A stretch of DNA of 64,000 nucleotides from Aliiroseovarius halocynthiae (GTDB lineage Bacteria > Pseudomonadota > Alphaproteobacteria > Rhodobacterales > Rhodobacteraceae), in assembly GCF_007004645.1 (NCBI RefSeq), contig NZ_ML660019.1:1136437-1200436 (forward strand), written 5' to 3'. The position numbers were made by a program, and so were the translations under genes. Below, one piece after another: positions 35,028-46,275 of the stretch. Position 1 is the stretch's first letter. Each line of letters opens with the position of its first letter. The notes under the pieces were generated by a model, which was not told the DNA's origin, did not search any database, and saw only the letters and a program-made list of their open reading frames with translations.

Positions 35028-36017
35028 CTATATACGATGGAAGTCGGTTCCTGATTGATTCAGCCATGATCCCCCCTGCTGCCAAAAGCTTTGAAGCCCC
35101 TCAACAATAGTACCACCCGCAGGCCCAAACAAATACCCGACCGCACTGGTAATAGCGACGCCACCAGCCGCTCCCAACGCGCCCACCAGAATCTGGCCTT
35201 TGGCACTTGGCATATTTTGGATAATACATGTAAGCCGTTCGATTTCTTCCTTTTGCTGCTCGATAATGGCTACAAGCCGTTCAACATCGTTTTCCCCGTG
35301 CTTCTGCTGCTGCATCGTATGCCCCAAGACACGCAAAGCGACAGCGAAATCAATAAATACGCTTCCGTCGTCTGGGTCATTTAGGCGGGCCTCTTGGACC
35401 GAGACTTCGATTTGTTGTGCCGTGTGCAGCGCTACTTGAGCACAGCTCGGTGCTGTGCGCAGTAGGAAACGGACATGTTCACGCAGCCCAGTGCTTCCGC
35501 TAGGGGGCGATGGCCGTTTCGGGTTCGCTTGATACGCGGCTTCCTCATTCATGGTATGACGTTCTTCCGAATAGGCGGAAGCCTTTGCGACACCATGAGC
35601 GATGAAATTTACGGCATCATATCGAGTAATACCTTGCTCTAGCAGAAAGTAGGCAGCGTTGGACTCCCTTTCTGCGAAGATCGCGACCAAGACGTTCGCT
35701 CCAGTCACTTCTGTTCGTCCCGAGCTCTGAACATGGATTGCGGCGCGTTGGATAACCCTCTGAAATGCAGCTGAAGGAACGGCTTCTGTTTCATCTTCTT
35801 CGATCAGCGATGCGAGATCATTATCAACAAAGCTTTCGATAGTTTCTTTTAGTTCGGGAACGTCTACCGCGCAGGCAAGAAGCACACGGTTGGCAGCCGG
35901 TTCATCTGCGAGGGACAGAAGCAGGTGCTCAAGCGTCGAAATGCTATGGTGCCGGTCATTGGCAAGTGCCAACGCGTGGTGAATGGATTTTTCTAGTGGA
36001 GGTGAGAAACTGGGCAT
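35028..36017 (-). CDS. ClpA-type N-domain protein without AAA+ module; coiled coil and glycine-rich hydrophobic C-terminus
   Basis: 329 residues. Residues 1-148 are a double Clp repeat domain strikingly like the N-domain of ClpA: MPSFSPPLEKSIHHALALAN, TLEHLLLSLADEPAANRV, AAFQRVIQRAAIHVQSSGRT and ITRYDAVNFIAHGVAKASAY. Where ClpA continues into its ATPases, this protein instead has a linker (150-178), a helical region (179-240), a short coiled coil (NDVERLVAIIEQQKEEIERL, 243-262), and a Gly/Ala-rich hydrophobic stretch with GALGAAGGVAITSAVGYLFG (279-298). It has no Walker motif. It stands alone, with no strong ribosome site. Function unknown. The N-domain is where ClpS docks on ClpA, so it might sequester ClpS or recruit N-degron substrates to a membrane; this is inference. 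Confidence 0.85.
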   Translation of the reverse strand: MPSFSPPLEKSIHHALALANDRHHSISTLEHLLLSLADEPAANRVLLACAVDVPELKETIESFVDNDLASLIEEDETEAVPSAAFQRVIQRAAIHVQSSGRTEVTGANVLVAIFAERESNAAYFLLEQGITRYDAVNFIAHGVAKASAYSEERHTMNEEAAYQANPKRPSPPSGSTGLREHVRFLLRTAPSCAQVALHTAQQIEVSVQEARLNDPDDGSVFIDFAVALRVLGHTMQQQKHGENDVERLVAIIEQQKEEIERLTCIIQNMPSAKGQILVGALGAAGGVAITSAVGYLFGPAGGTIVEGLQSFWQQGGSWLNQSGTDFHRI

Positions 36018-36116
36018 TCTGAAAGTGTATTCATTCTTGGGTCAAATTATGAATATACTCTCATTGCTGACTGCCCAATATGCAAGAACGATTTGGGATC
36101 GATGTTTTGCTAGGGC

Positions 36117-36746
36117 TTAGTGTAGCGTGCCATTCAGAACACCTAGTAACAGCTTTGCGGCAATCGCCCACATAACTCCGCCGATGATCACATCAAGCCC
36201 GCGCCACGACGCGGGTTTTTGCATCACCGGGGCCAAGAAGCGTGCGCCATAGCCCAGCGAAAAGAAGAAGACGAAGCTGGCAATGACCGCCCCGGTGCCA
36301 AAGGTGATCCGGGTGGGCCAGTCGGGATAGGATGTGGAAATCGCCCCGATCAGACCCAGCGTGTCCAAATAGACATGGGGATTGGCCCACGTGAACGCAG
36401 CAGCGATGGCCAACGTTGCCCACAGCCCGCGCGACTGACCCGCGATTTCCATGGCATAGTCGCCTTTCCACGCGGCCCAAAAACGCATCAATCCATAGAC
36501 AAATAAAAAGCCCGCACCTGCAAGCGCCATGACCGTGGGCAGGGATGGCATCGCTTGGACCAGCGCACCAAATCCTGCAACGCCGGCTGCAATCAAGATT
36601 GCATCCGAGGTTGCACAGAACAGGCACAGCCAGAATACATGTTTCTTCATCAGCCCCTGGCGCAGAACGAAGGCGTTCTGCGCCCCGATCGCCAGGATCA
36701 GAGAGAACCCAGTGGCAAAGCCGGTCAGGGCAGGGGCAAGGGTCAT
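36117..36746 (-). CDS. argO: LysE/ArgO-family amino-acid exporter
   Basis: 209 residues, five to six helices. Family text: GFSLILAIGAQNAFVLRQGL near the N-terminus and TWANPHVYLDTLGLIGAIS in the middle. Exports basic amino acids such as arginine or lysine. The start overlaps the stop of the DUF502 gene by four bases. Confidence 0.88.
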   Translation of the reverse strand: MTLAPALTGFATGFSLILAIGAQNAFVLRQGLMKKHVFWLCLFCATSDAILIAAGVAGFGALVQAMPSLPTVMALAGAGFLFVYGLMRFWAAWKGDYAMEIAGQSRGLWATLAIAAAFTWANPHVYLDTLGLIGAISTSYPDWPTRITFGTGAVIASFVFFFSLGYGARFLAPVMQKPASWRGLDVIIGGVMWAIAAKLLLGVLNGTLH

Positions 36747-37489
36747 GTGTCGGGGGTCTCTTCCGGCGGCTGGCTCGGGTCTTTGGAATTCGGATAGACC
36801 AGCCCGGCCGAGATTACCAATTTCGCGGCGTCTTCAACCGACATGTCCAGTTCGACCACGGAATGGCGCGGTACGAACAGTAGAAAGCCCGAGGTCGGGT
36901 TCGGCGTGGTCGGCAAAAAGACCGAAATGATATCTTCGTTCACCGGAATACGCGCGTCGATTTCGCCCTTTGCTTTGGTCGAGATGAAGGCAATTGCCCA
37001 GATCCCTTTGCGGGGGTATTCGACCAAACAGGCTTTGTCGAACTTGGTGTCTGTGGATTGGCTGAACACAGTCTCAGCGATCTGCTTCAGCCCGTTATAA
37101 AGGGAACGCACAACAGGCATACGGTCCACCAATCCCTCACCCCATGACAGGAATGACCGGCCAATCAGCCCCTTGGTGATCCAGCCGACCAACACGGTGA
37201 ATATCAGGAATACCACCACGCCAAGACCGCGCACGTTGACACGCACATCTTCGCCAAACAGCATCTTGAACCACTCGCTGTCGCCAAAGAACCGGTCAAT
37301 CAGCGCATCCGGGTGATAAACACCGGGCACGAAGGGCAGAACCCAACTGTCGATCCAGCCCACGAAGGTCCATATCAGCCAGATGGTGATGGCGATGGGA
37401 ACCACGACGACAAGTCCCGCAAGGAAGTTGTTGCGCAGACCTGTAAAAGGGCGCCACTTACGCCTGTTCTGGTCGTTGTTTTCGCTCAT
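36743..37489 (-). CDS. DUF502 family membrane protein
   Basis: 248 residues. Two helices (about 24-47 and 88-108) followed by a soluble C-terminal domain. Typical DUF502 phrases: NFLAGLVVVVPIAITIWLIW, GLGVVVFLIFTVLVGWITKG, and TTPNPTSGFLLFVPRHSV. Family function is not established. Upstream of and coupled to argO. Confidence 0.88.
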   Translation of the reverse strand: MSENNDQNRRKWRPFTGLRNNFLAGLVVVVPIAITIWLIWTFVGWIDSWVLPFVPGVYHPDALIDRFFGDSEWFKMLFGEDVRVNVRGLGVVVFLIFTVLVGWITKGLIGRSFLSWGEGLVDRMPVVRSLYNGLKQIAETVFSQSTDTKFDKACLVEYPRKGIWAIAFISTKAKGEIDARIPVNEDIISVFLPTTPNPTSGFLLFVPRHSVVELDMSVEDAAKLVISAGLVYPNSKDPSQPPEETPDT

Positions 37490-37576
37490 GTAGGAGGGTT
37501 CCCATTTCGTCTCGCGTGAAACTTATGTGCTCGAAGCGGGATCGGCAATAGCGCGCGTCATCAAATTCGCGGATGA

Positions 37577-39819
<2,243 letters not shown>

Positions 39820-39820
<1 letters not shown>

Positions 39821-41910
39821 TGTCGAACCGGCCCGAAATCCTGTTCCCTTTGTTCGCCAAGCTGGAAACGCTGGGCGGGATCGGGCCGAAGACGGCGAAG
39901 TCGCTGGAAACGCTTGGGATCACTCTTCCACGTGACCTTCTGTTCTGGCTTCCCCATGCGGGGATTGACCGGAAATTTCGTGCTTCTGTCACCGAGGTTC
40001 AGCCGGGTGATATGGCCACGGTCGAAGTTGAAGTCGGCCCGCATCGCCCGGGCCGGTCGCGCAATGCACCCTATCGGGTCGAGGTTTCGGACCCACTGAC
40101 CACGTTTGAATTGGTGTTCTTTCACGCCAATTCGAATTGGCTGGAACAACAGCTTCCCGCGGGTGGGAACCGCGTGATCTCGGGCAAGGTCGAACATTTC
40201 GAAGGGCGTGCGCAGATTGTACATCCAGACTTCATCCTGCCGCCGGGCGAGGTCGGGCAGATCCCTGACTTCGAACCCGTTTATCGCCTGACGGCGGGCG
40301 TGACAGGCAAGACGGTGATCAAGGGGGTGGGCGACATCCTGACCCGTCTGCCAATGCTGCAGGAATGGATCGATCCTGCGCTGAAGGAACGTGAGCATTG
40401 GCCGGACTGGCACGAAGCCTTGCCAGCGGCTCATGCGCCGGACGGCCCGGATGATCTGTCGCCGCAATCACCAGCGCGCCGTCGACTGGCCTATGACGAA
40501 TTCTTTGCGCATCAACTGACGCTCGCCTTGGCACGCGCGACTGTGCGCCGTGGCAAAGGGCGCGTCAGCATTGGCACCGGTGCGTTACGCGACAAAGTAT
40601 TGTCCGCGCTGCCCTATACGCCCACAGGCGCACAATCCCGCGCGGTTGACGAGATCGAAGCGGATATGGCTGCGGGAACCCGGATGAACCGCTTGCTTCA
40701 GGGCGACGTGGGGGCGGGCAAGACGCTGGTTGCACTGATGTCGCTGCTGATCGCCGTCGAGGCGGGCGGGCAGGGCGTCATGATGGCTCCCACTGAAATC
40801 TTGGCGCGTCAGCATCTGGAAGGGTTGCGTCCGCTGGCCGAGGAAGCAGGTGTCGTGGTCGAGATCCTGACCGGGCGCGACAAGGGTGCTGAACGTCGCC
40901 GTAAGCTTGAGGCGTTGAAGGCCGGCGATATTCACATTCTGGTAGGCACGCATGCGGTGTTCCAGAAAGATGTGGAGTTTCAAGACCTTCGCCTTGCTGT
41001 CGTGGACGAGCAACATCGGTTTGGAGTGGCCCAACGGATGGAGCTGGGCGCGAAAGGTGCAGCCTCGGACGTTCTGGTGATGACCGCAACGCCGATCCCG
41101 CGCAGTCTGGCCTTGGCGCAATATGGCGATATGGATGTCTCGGTGCTGGATGAAAAACCGCCCGGGCGCAAACCCATCAAAACCGTGCTGATCAACACGG
41201 GCCGATTGGATCAGGTGGTCGAACGGTTGCGCAGTGCGATTGCCGATGGTGCGCAGGCCTATTGGGTATGCCCACTGGTTGAGGAAAGCGAGGTCATGGA
41301 CATGACCGCCGCCGAAGAACGGTTCAAACATCTGCGTGCCGAACTGGGTGAGGGCGTCGTGGGGATGGTCCACGGTCAGATGCCCGTCACCGAAAAAGAC
41401 GCTGCGATGGCGGATTTCGTCGCTGGCAAAACAAAGCTTCTGGTCGCGACTACGGTGATCGAAGTGGGTGTGGACGTACCCAATGCTTCGATCATGGTGA
41501 TCGAACGGGCCGAGCATTTCGGGCTGGCACAGTTGCACCAGCTGCGCGGGCGCGTCGGTCGTGGGCAGGCGGCCTCGACCTGTTTGCTGATGTATCAGGC
41601 GCCTTTGACGGAAGGTGGCGAGAAGCGACTGTCGGTCATGCGCGACACCGAAGATGGGTTCGTAATTTCCGAGGCAGATCTGGAGATGCGCGGGGCGGGC
41701 GACGTTCTGGGAACCGCGCAATCGGGTCTGCCGCGCTTCTGGGTTGCGGATCTGGAACATCAGGCCGGGTTGATGGCTGTGGCGCAAAAAGACGCGCGGT
41801 TACTGCTGCAACAGGACCCGGATCTAAGCACCCCACGCGGACACGCCGCGCGTGTTCTTCTTTGGCTGATGCGGCAGGACGAAGCGATCCGTTTGATTTC
41901 AGTGGGTTAG
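39820..41910 (+). CDS. recG: ATP-dependent DNA helicase RecG
   Basis: 696 residues. Wedge/OB domain at the N-terminus (LGGIGPKTAKSLETLGI; RVISGKVEHFEGRAQIVHP), then SF2 helicase motifs: MNRLLQGDVGAGKTLVALM (I), APTEILARQH (Ia), VVDEQHRFGVAQR (II), VMTATPIPRSLAL (III), LVATTVIEVGVDVPNA (V), QLHQLRGRVGRG (VI), and the TRG end (EADLEMRGAGDVLGTAQSG). Remodels stalled forks and Holliday junctions. Coupled to ligA. Confidence 0.96.
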
Positions 41911-41917
41911 GGTATTT

Positions 41918-41952
41918 GTTCTCGTAAGTTCACAAATGTTCCTAAAAAGTTC
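41918..41952 (+). promoter_or_regulatory. GTTC direct-repeat array including a LexA-type box
   Basis: Four GTTC at 41918, 41928, 41938 and 41949. The last pair (41938-41952) has the spacing GTTC-N7-GTTC that defines the alphaproteobacterial LexA box. The array starts 7 bases after the recG stop and lies 92 bases before the small membrane protein at 42044. Confidence 0.55.
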
Positions 41953-42043
41953 TTTACAAGTGGTTACCGATTGTGCGAACAAAATAGCAACACGGATGCA
42001 GTGACACACACTGCCCAGAACGTCAGAGAGCAGGAGCAACCCC

Positions 42044-42166
42044 ATGTTGAACGATGTCAAAATCGCATTGTCCCGGTCACACACTACAATCGTGTCGGAC
42101 ACGCTTGGGGCGATTTCTTTGCTTGTGCTGCTTCTGGGCGCGCTGCATCTGCCCGGGATGATCTAA
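42044..42166 (+). CDS. Small single-span membrane protein (40 aa)
   Basis: Reads MLNDVKIALSRSHTTIVSDT followed by LGAISLLVLLLGALHLPGMI and stop. An AGGAGC ribosome site lies 6 bases before the ATG. Residues 19-37 form one hydrophobic helix; the N-terminus is basic and faces inward by the positive-inside rule. Its own upstream region carries the GTTC array. I recall very short proteins of this style in Rhodobacteraceae, but no function. Could be an SOS-induced membrane peptide or toxin-like peptide; speculative. Confidence 0.7.
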   Translation: MLNDVKIALSRSHTTIVSDTLGAISLLVLLLGALHLPGMI

Positions 42167-42327
42167 TCCCACACAGTTTTCTGCCTGCGGATGGTCTGAT
42201 CCTGCATCATGTCCCAATGAATGGTTCTGTCCCGAACTTTTCTTGATGCTTATATGACCTGCCTGTCATTTGCCTGTCGGTGCGTCTGCCTCTTGCGCCG
42301 TTCCGGTCGACCTAAACCGCATCACTT

Positions 42328-42363
42328 CCGCCGCCTCCCTGCCAGGAGCGCGGCGGTTTTTTT
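42328..42363 (+). terminator. Strong terminator, between convergent genes
   Basis: Stem CCGCCG-C-CTCC / GGAG-CG-CGGCGG followed by seven T (42357-42363). Terminates plus-strand transcription from the small membrane protein; ends at the stop of the NifU-like gene on the other strand. Confidence 0.85.
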
Positions 42364-42805
42364 ATGCGTTTGCCTTAGCGTCATCAAAGGCGCCAATCGC
42401 AGCGTCAAATGCCAGCAGGATCGAGGCATGACGGTTTTTAAAATCCCGTGCAGGCTGCAGAACTTCGTAGCCGTGGAAAGGGTCCGTGGGGACGTGGCCC
42501 GCATCCTTCAGCATGGTTTTCAGTTCGTCGCGGCCACGTTCCAAAGTGGGGCGATCCAAGCCGACGACAACTTTACCAAGGATCGACGCCGAAGCCTGAC
42601 CCAGCGCGCAGGCTTTGACGTTTTGTGAGAAGCCCGAGATGCGATCCCCTTCGAGCGTAAGCGCTGCCGTTACAGTCGACCCGCAAAGCGGCGAACGCAC
42701 CTTGGCCTCGCCCTGGGGGGCTTCCAGCGGGGCTTGGTGCGGGATCGTTGCCGCCAAAGACAGGATCTGCTTTGAGTAAAGCTTGATCAGGTCGGTATCG
42801 CTCAT
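42362..42805 (-). CDS. NifU/IscU-like iron-sulfur cluster scaffold (SufU-like)
   Basis: 147 residues. IscU_N-type fold with three conserved ligands in order: [15 protein letters not shown] (Cys), [15 protein letters not shown] (Cys), and a later [15 protein letters not shown] region where other family members have the third ligand or a histidine. The third cysteine of classical IscU is missing. AAAGG precedes the ATG at 42805; the longer frame overlaps hisI. Divergent to hisI. Possibly works with the suf system 13 kb away. Confidence 0.82.
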   Translation of the reverse strand: MSDTDLIKLYSKQILSLAATIPHQAPLEAPQGEAKVRSPLCGSTVTAALTLEGDRISGFSQNVKACALGQASASILGKVVVGLDRPTLERGRDELKTMLKDAGHVPTDPFHGYEVLQPARDFKNRHASILLAFDAAIGAFDDAKANA

Positions 42806-42875
42806 ATCCGGGCCTTTCGTCGCGCGTTCATCCGCTCTACATAGAAGCGCAGTACCGGAAAGAAAAGGACGGGCC

Positions 42876-43235
42876 ATGACATTTGATGCAAGCCAATTGA
42901 AGTTTGACGACAAGGGCCTGATCCCGGCCATCGCACAGGATGACGAAACCGGTGAGGTTTTGATGATGGCCTGGATGAACCTTGAGGCGGTGGAGAAAAC
43001 GCTTGAGACAGGCCGCGTGACCTATTGGTCGCGCTCGCGCCAGTCTTTCTGGATCAAGGGCGAGACTTCGGGGCACATTCAAGAGCTGGTGGATTTCAGG
43101 TTTGACTGCGACAAGGATTGTTTGCTGGTGCGGATCCGTCAGACCGGGGCAGCATGCCACACCAATCGCCGTTCGTGTTTCTATACCGCTGTGCGGAATG
43201 GGGAAGAGGTCGAATTGATGGCGCCGATGGCGTGA
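42876..43235 (+). CDS. hisI: Phosphoribosyl-AMP cyclohydrolase
   Basis: 119 residues. Third step of histidine synthesis. Typical: [56 protein letters not shown], and zinc ligands in [15 protein letters not shown] plus [13 protein letters not shown]. Start at 42876 has AAAGGAC upstream. No HisE domain is fused, as usual in alphaproteobacteria. Confidence 0.94.
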   Translation: MTFDASQLKFDDKGLIPAIAQDDETGEVLMMAWMNLEAVEKTLETGRVTYWSRSRQSFWIKGETSGHIQELVDFRFDCDKDCLLVRIRQTGAACHTNRRSCFYTAVRNGEEVELMAPMA

Positions 43236-43241
43236 TCAAGC

Positions 43242-43284
43242 CGGGGGTTTTGCACCCCCGCAGGATATTTCTAACAAGAAAAAG
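43242..43284 (+). repeat. Hairpin + AGGATATTT/ACAAGAAAA dispersed element, copy 2
   Basis: Hairpin CGGGGGT / ACCCCCG (43242-43260) directly followed by the 23-base motif at 43262-43284 (AGGATATTT, CTAA, CAAGAAAAAG). Lies between the ends of hisI (plus) and gluQRS (minus). Confidence 0.8.
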
Positions 43285-43290
43285 AGCGAG

Positions 43291-44154
43291 TTACAGGCCG
43301 ACCATCCGGCGGATGTCGTCGGGCGTTTTGCCTTCGGCGCGATAGGTCGCGATGGCGCGTGCGTCGTCCCGTTTGGCAAGGCGTTTGCCATTTTCGTCGC
43401 GGATCAGGCGGTGGTGATGGTAGGTGGGAGTGGGTAGGCCGAGGAGTTTTTGGAGCAGGACGTGGATGGGAGTGGCAGGCTGGATATCCTTGCCGCGCAC
43501 GACATGGCTGATCCCTTGGGCCGCGTCGTCCAGAACGACCGACAAGTGGTAAGAGCCAAGGAAATCGCGGCGTGAGAGGACGATGTCTCCGACGTCGTGC
43601 ACCATGCTTTTGGCGGGTGTGCAGTGGGTTTGGTCCGTACCTGATGAGTGTTCCGTATAGCAGAATTCGGGCTGATCTGCAGCGCTGAGTGCATCCTGCA
43701 TGTCCAAACGAAGGGCATCGTGTTTCGGAAAGCTTGAGCTACGGATATATTGTTCGCGACAGGTGCCCGAATAGATCAGTCCGTCGGGTCCAAAGGCGGG
43801 TTCCGCGCCTTCTTGCGGGGCGCTGACGGCGGCGCTGATATCGCGGCGGGTACAGAAGCAAGGATACAGAAGCGCACGGTTCCATAGGTCGTGTAGCGCC
43901 AGTTTGTATTCTGACAACCGATCGGATTGGCGCATGGGTTTTTCGTCCCATGAGATGCCCAGCCATGCAAGGTCATCATAAATTTGATCCTCCCAATGGA
44001 GGCGTGAGCGCGTCCGATCAATATCCTCTATGCGCAGCAGGAAGGTTCCACCTGCGGCACGCGCCATATCATGCGCCAGAAGTGCAGAATAGGCGTGACC
44101 CAGATGCAAGGGGCCAGTGGGGCTGGGCGCAAATCTGGTTATGAAATCCGTCAT
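43291..44154 (-). CDS. gluQRS: Glutamyl-Q tRNA(Asp) synthetase
   Basis: 287 residues. Catalytic core of GluRS without anticodon domain; attaches glutamate to queuosine in tRNA-Asp. FAPSPTGPLHLGHAYSALLA has the HIGH-like motif, LLRIEDIDRTR follows, zinc ligands in PCFCTRRD and SGTCREQY, and the KMSKS equivalent is GKRLAKRDDA. Start at 44154 lies 13 bases from the trmFO stop. Confidence 0.93.
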   Translation of the reverse strand: MTDFITRFAPSPTGPLHLGHAYSALLAHDMARAAGGTFLLRIEDIDRTRSRLHWEDQIYDDLAWLGISWDEKPMRQSDRLSEYKLALHDLWNRALLYPCFCTRRDISAAVSAPQEGAEPAFGPDGLIYSGTCREQYIRSSSFPKHDALRLDMQDALSAADQPEFCYTEHSSGTDQTHCTPAKSMVHDVGDIVLSRRDFLGSYHLSVVLDDAAQGISHVVRGKDIQPATPIHVLLQKLLGLPTPTYHHHRLIRDENGKRLAKRDDARAIATYRAEGKTPDDIRRMVGL

Positions 44155-44167
44155 TTGCGCGCCACCT

Positions 44168-45514
44168 TTATGCGAAGTTCGACAGCCAGTCTGACCATTC
44201 CGTCTTGGCGCGGTCGGTATAGGCTTTGTAGCGGTCCTTGCGCCCGCGACGTCCGCCTTTCAGGCCGTCGACAGGCTGGAACAGGCCGAAATTCACGTTC
44301 ATCGGCTGGAAGGTTTTCGCCTCGGCCCCGCCGGTGATGTGGTGAATTAGGGCACCCATGGCGGTGTCTTGCGGCACGGTTGGCAGGTCGAGGCCGAGGA
44401 TCTCGGCCGCAGCCAGACGACCTGCCAGCAAACCCATGGCCGCGCTTTCAACATAGCCCTCAACGCCTGTGACCTGACCTGCAAAGCGCAGGTTTCGCCG
44501 GGAATTCAGGCGCATCTGGTTGTCCAGAAGCGTGGGCGAGTTCATGAACGTGTTGCGGTGGATGCCGCCCAGACGTGCGAAAGAGGCGTCTTCAAGGCCG
44601 GGGATGGTTTTGAACACCTCGGCCTGCGCGCCGTATTTCATCTTGGTTTGGAAGCCCACGATGTTGAACAGCGTTCCCAGCGCGTTGTCGCGACGCAATT
44701 GGACCACGGCGTAGGGTTTGTTCTCGGGATCATGCGCATTGGTCAGGCCGACGGGTTTCATCGGTCCGAAGCGCAGCGTCTCGCGACCGCGTTCGGCCAT
44801 TACCTCGATCGGCAGACAGCCATCGAAATAAGTGGCAGTCTCGCCTTCGTGGAACTCGGTTTTGTCGGCCGCCAGAAGCGCGTCGATGAATGCCTCGTAC
44901 TGATCCTTGGTCATTGGGCAATTCAAATAGGCTTTCTGTTCTTCTTCAGTCTCGCCTTTGTCATAGCGGGACTGGGCCCACGCCACGTCCATATTGATCG
45001 TATCCGCATAGACGATGGGGGCAATCGCATCGAAGAAGGCCAAACGCTCTGCCCCGGTCTCACGGGCAATTGCTTCGCCTAGCGCGGGCGAGGTCAGGGG
45101 GCCGGTGGCAAAGATCCAGTTGCCGTCTGCTGGCAGGTCCGAGATCTCTCCGTATTCCACACGGATGTTGTCACGCGCCCGCAGTTTTTCTGTCACGGCG
45201 GCGCTAAAGGCATCTCGGTCCACGGCAAGAGCACCGCCTGCGGGCAGGCGATGCTGATCAGCGGTGGCCATGATCAACCCATCCGCCTGTCGCATTTCCC
45301 AATGCAAAAGGCCGACCGCGTTTTGCTCGTCATCGTCCGAACGAAAGGAATTGGAACACACCATTTCGGCAAAGTCGCCGGTTTGGTGGGCGAAAGTTTC
45401 GACCTTGGGGCGCATTTCGTGCAGAACCACGTCCACACCCAAATGCGAGGCCTGCCAAGCTGCTTCCGATCCGGCCATTCCGCCGCCGACGATATGTAAA
45501 GTCTTGTCTGTCAT
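44168..45514 (-). CDS. trmFO: Methylenetetrahydrofolate-tRNA-(uracil-5-)-methyltransferase
   Basis: 448 residues. Makes m5U54 in tRNA using methylene-THF and FAD. FAD motif [16 protein letters not shown] at the N-terminus, [12 protein letters not shown] with the conserved cysteine, [42 protein letters not shown], and [20 protein letters not shown]. The ATG at 45514 is used; an ATG 18 bases earlier is possible. It is followed by gluQRS on the same strand; both act on tRNA. Confidence 0.94.
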   Translation of the reverse strand: MTDKTLHIVGGGMAGSEAAWQASHLGVDVVLHEMRPKVETFAHQTGDFAEMVCSNSFRSDDDEQNAVGLLHWEMRQADGLIMATADQHRLPAGGALAVDRDAFSAAVTEKLRARDNIRVEYGEISDLPADGNWIFATGPLTSPALGEAIARETGAERLAFFDAIAPIVYADTINMDVAWAQSRYDKGETEEEQKAYLNCPMTKDQYEAFIDALLAADKTEFHEGETATYFDGCLPIEVMAERGRETLRFGPMKPVGLTNAHDPENKPYAVVQLRRDNALGTLFNIVGFQTKMKYGAQAEVFKTIPGLEDASFARLGGIHRNTFMNSPTLLDNQMRLNSRRNLRFAGQVTGVEGYVESAAMGLLAGRLAAAEILGLDLPTVPQDTAMGALIHHITGGAEAKTFQPMNVNFGLFQPVDGLKGGRRGRKDRYKAYTDRAKTEWSDWLSNFA

Positions 45515-45544
45515 GCCCCGCAGATAGGACATCCCCTGACAAAT

Positions 45545-45577
45545 GAAAAGCCCGCCATGGGGAATGGCGGGCTTTTC
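45545..45577 (-). terminator. Bidirectional terminator upstream of trmFO
   Basis: GAAAAGCCCGCCAT / ATGGCGGGCTTTTC: perfect 14-bp arms around five bases, so an A-tract before and a T-tract after the GC core on either strand. Ends about 30 bases before trmFO. Confidence 0.85.
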
Positions 45578-45660
45578 CGGGTGAGGGGAAATTCACCCGT
45601 GCCCCGATAATTCGGGGACGTCCTTTCTGATCAGTTGGGGTGGGGTGGATCAGAAAGGAA
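45545..45660 (-). ncRNA. Putative structured small RNA with C-rich loops
   Basis: Read on the minus strand: hairpin C, TCCTTTCTGATC / GATCAGAAAGGA (45621-45659), perfect 12-bp stem with loop CACCCCACCCCAACT; hairpin B, CCCCGA / TCGGGG (45602-45617); hairpin A, GGGTGA / TCACCC (45579-45598), loop ATTTCCCC; then a 14-bp terminator hairpin (45545-45577), loop TCCCC. A TACTAA (-10-like) lies just before hairpin C, so transcription would begin at its foot. No open frame fits. C-rich loops suit pairing with G-rich ribosome sites, as in the CcsR/cuckoo-type sRNAs of alphaproteobacteria, but this is not a family I can name. Confidence 0.55.
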
Positions 45661-45882
45661 TTAGTACAGAAGGCAGACGTTTACGGAATCATGAACAAAG
45701 ATCGGGCGTCCGAATTCTGATTGAATAGAGTGTGTTTTTCGGTCCCAGTGAGCGTTAGGGTTGTAGGCAATATATCGGCAAATTAGGCGAAATTATGATA
45801 CAAGATGGCGCAATTGTGGATTGCATCCAAAAATGGTGGATAAAGTGTCAAGTTTTTGTCCTGCGCGAATAATCAAGTGAGA

Positions 45883-46275
45883 TCAATCCCCAATAGGTTG
45901 AGTTAGATCCCACGGATTTCCGTGAAGATCTTCGAAGACAACGACTTTTCCATAAGTTTCGTTGCGCGGGGATTCGCGGAAGAGCACACCGTTGCGTTGC
46001 ATGTTCTCGTACATTTCGTCGAAATCATCTGTGGTCAAAACATGGCCGACGCGGCCGCCTGCTTGTTTTCCGATGGTTTTTGTCTGATTTCCTATGGCTT
46101 TGGCGATCAGAAATGCCGTCTCGGCCTTTGCATGAGGGGCCATGCGCACCCAGCGTTTGCCATTGCCCATATCGGTGTCTTCCAGAAGGACGAAGCCAAG
46201 CGCCGTCTGAAACCACGCAATCGCTTTGTCATAGTCGTCTGTCAGGAAAGCCACGAGCGCGAGGTTATTCTGCAT
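45883..46275 (-). CDS. VOC-family (glyoxalase/bleomycin-resistance fold) protein
   Basis: 130 residues. Two beta-alpha-beta-beta-beta units: LALVAFLTDDYDKAIAWFQT and GFVLLEDTDMGNGKRWVRMA; later ESPRNETYGKVVVFEDLHGNPWDL with the usual metal-site glutamate near the end. Small-molecule lyase or binding protein; substrate unknown. The start overlaps the upstream membrane-protein stop by 11 bases. Confidence 0.82.
   Translation of the reverse strand: MQNNLALVAFLTDDYDKAIAWFQTALGFVLLEDTDMGNGKRWVRMAPHAKAETAFLIAKAIGNQTKTIGKQAGGRVGHVLTTDDFDEMYENMQRNGVLFRESPRNETYGKVVVFEDLHGNPWDLTQPIGD

Larger units (their letters stand above)
45515..45882. other. Intergenic region with clustered hairpins
   Basis: 368 bases between trmFO and a glyoxalase-fold gene, both on the minus strand. 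Positions 45545-45660 contain four consecutive hairpins (see ncRNA). 45661-45882 is AT-richer than its surroundings and codes for nothing recognisable; it could hold promoters, e.g. a TTGACA on the minus strand near 45853. Confidence 0.65.

Noticed and set aside
40585-41787. 400-residue frame antisense to recG
   Set aside because: Shadow frame; RecG helicase motifs on the plus strand are unambiguous.
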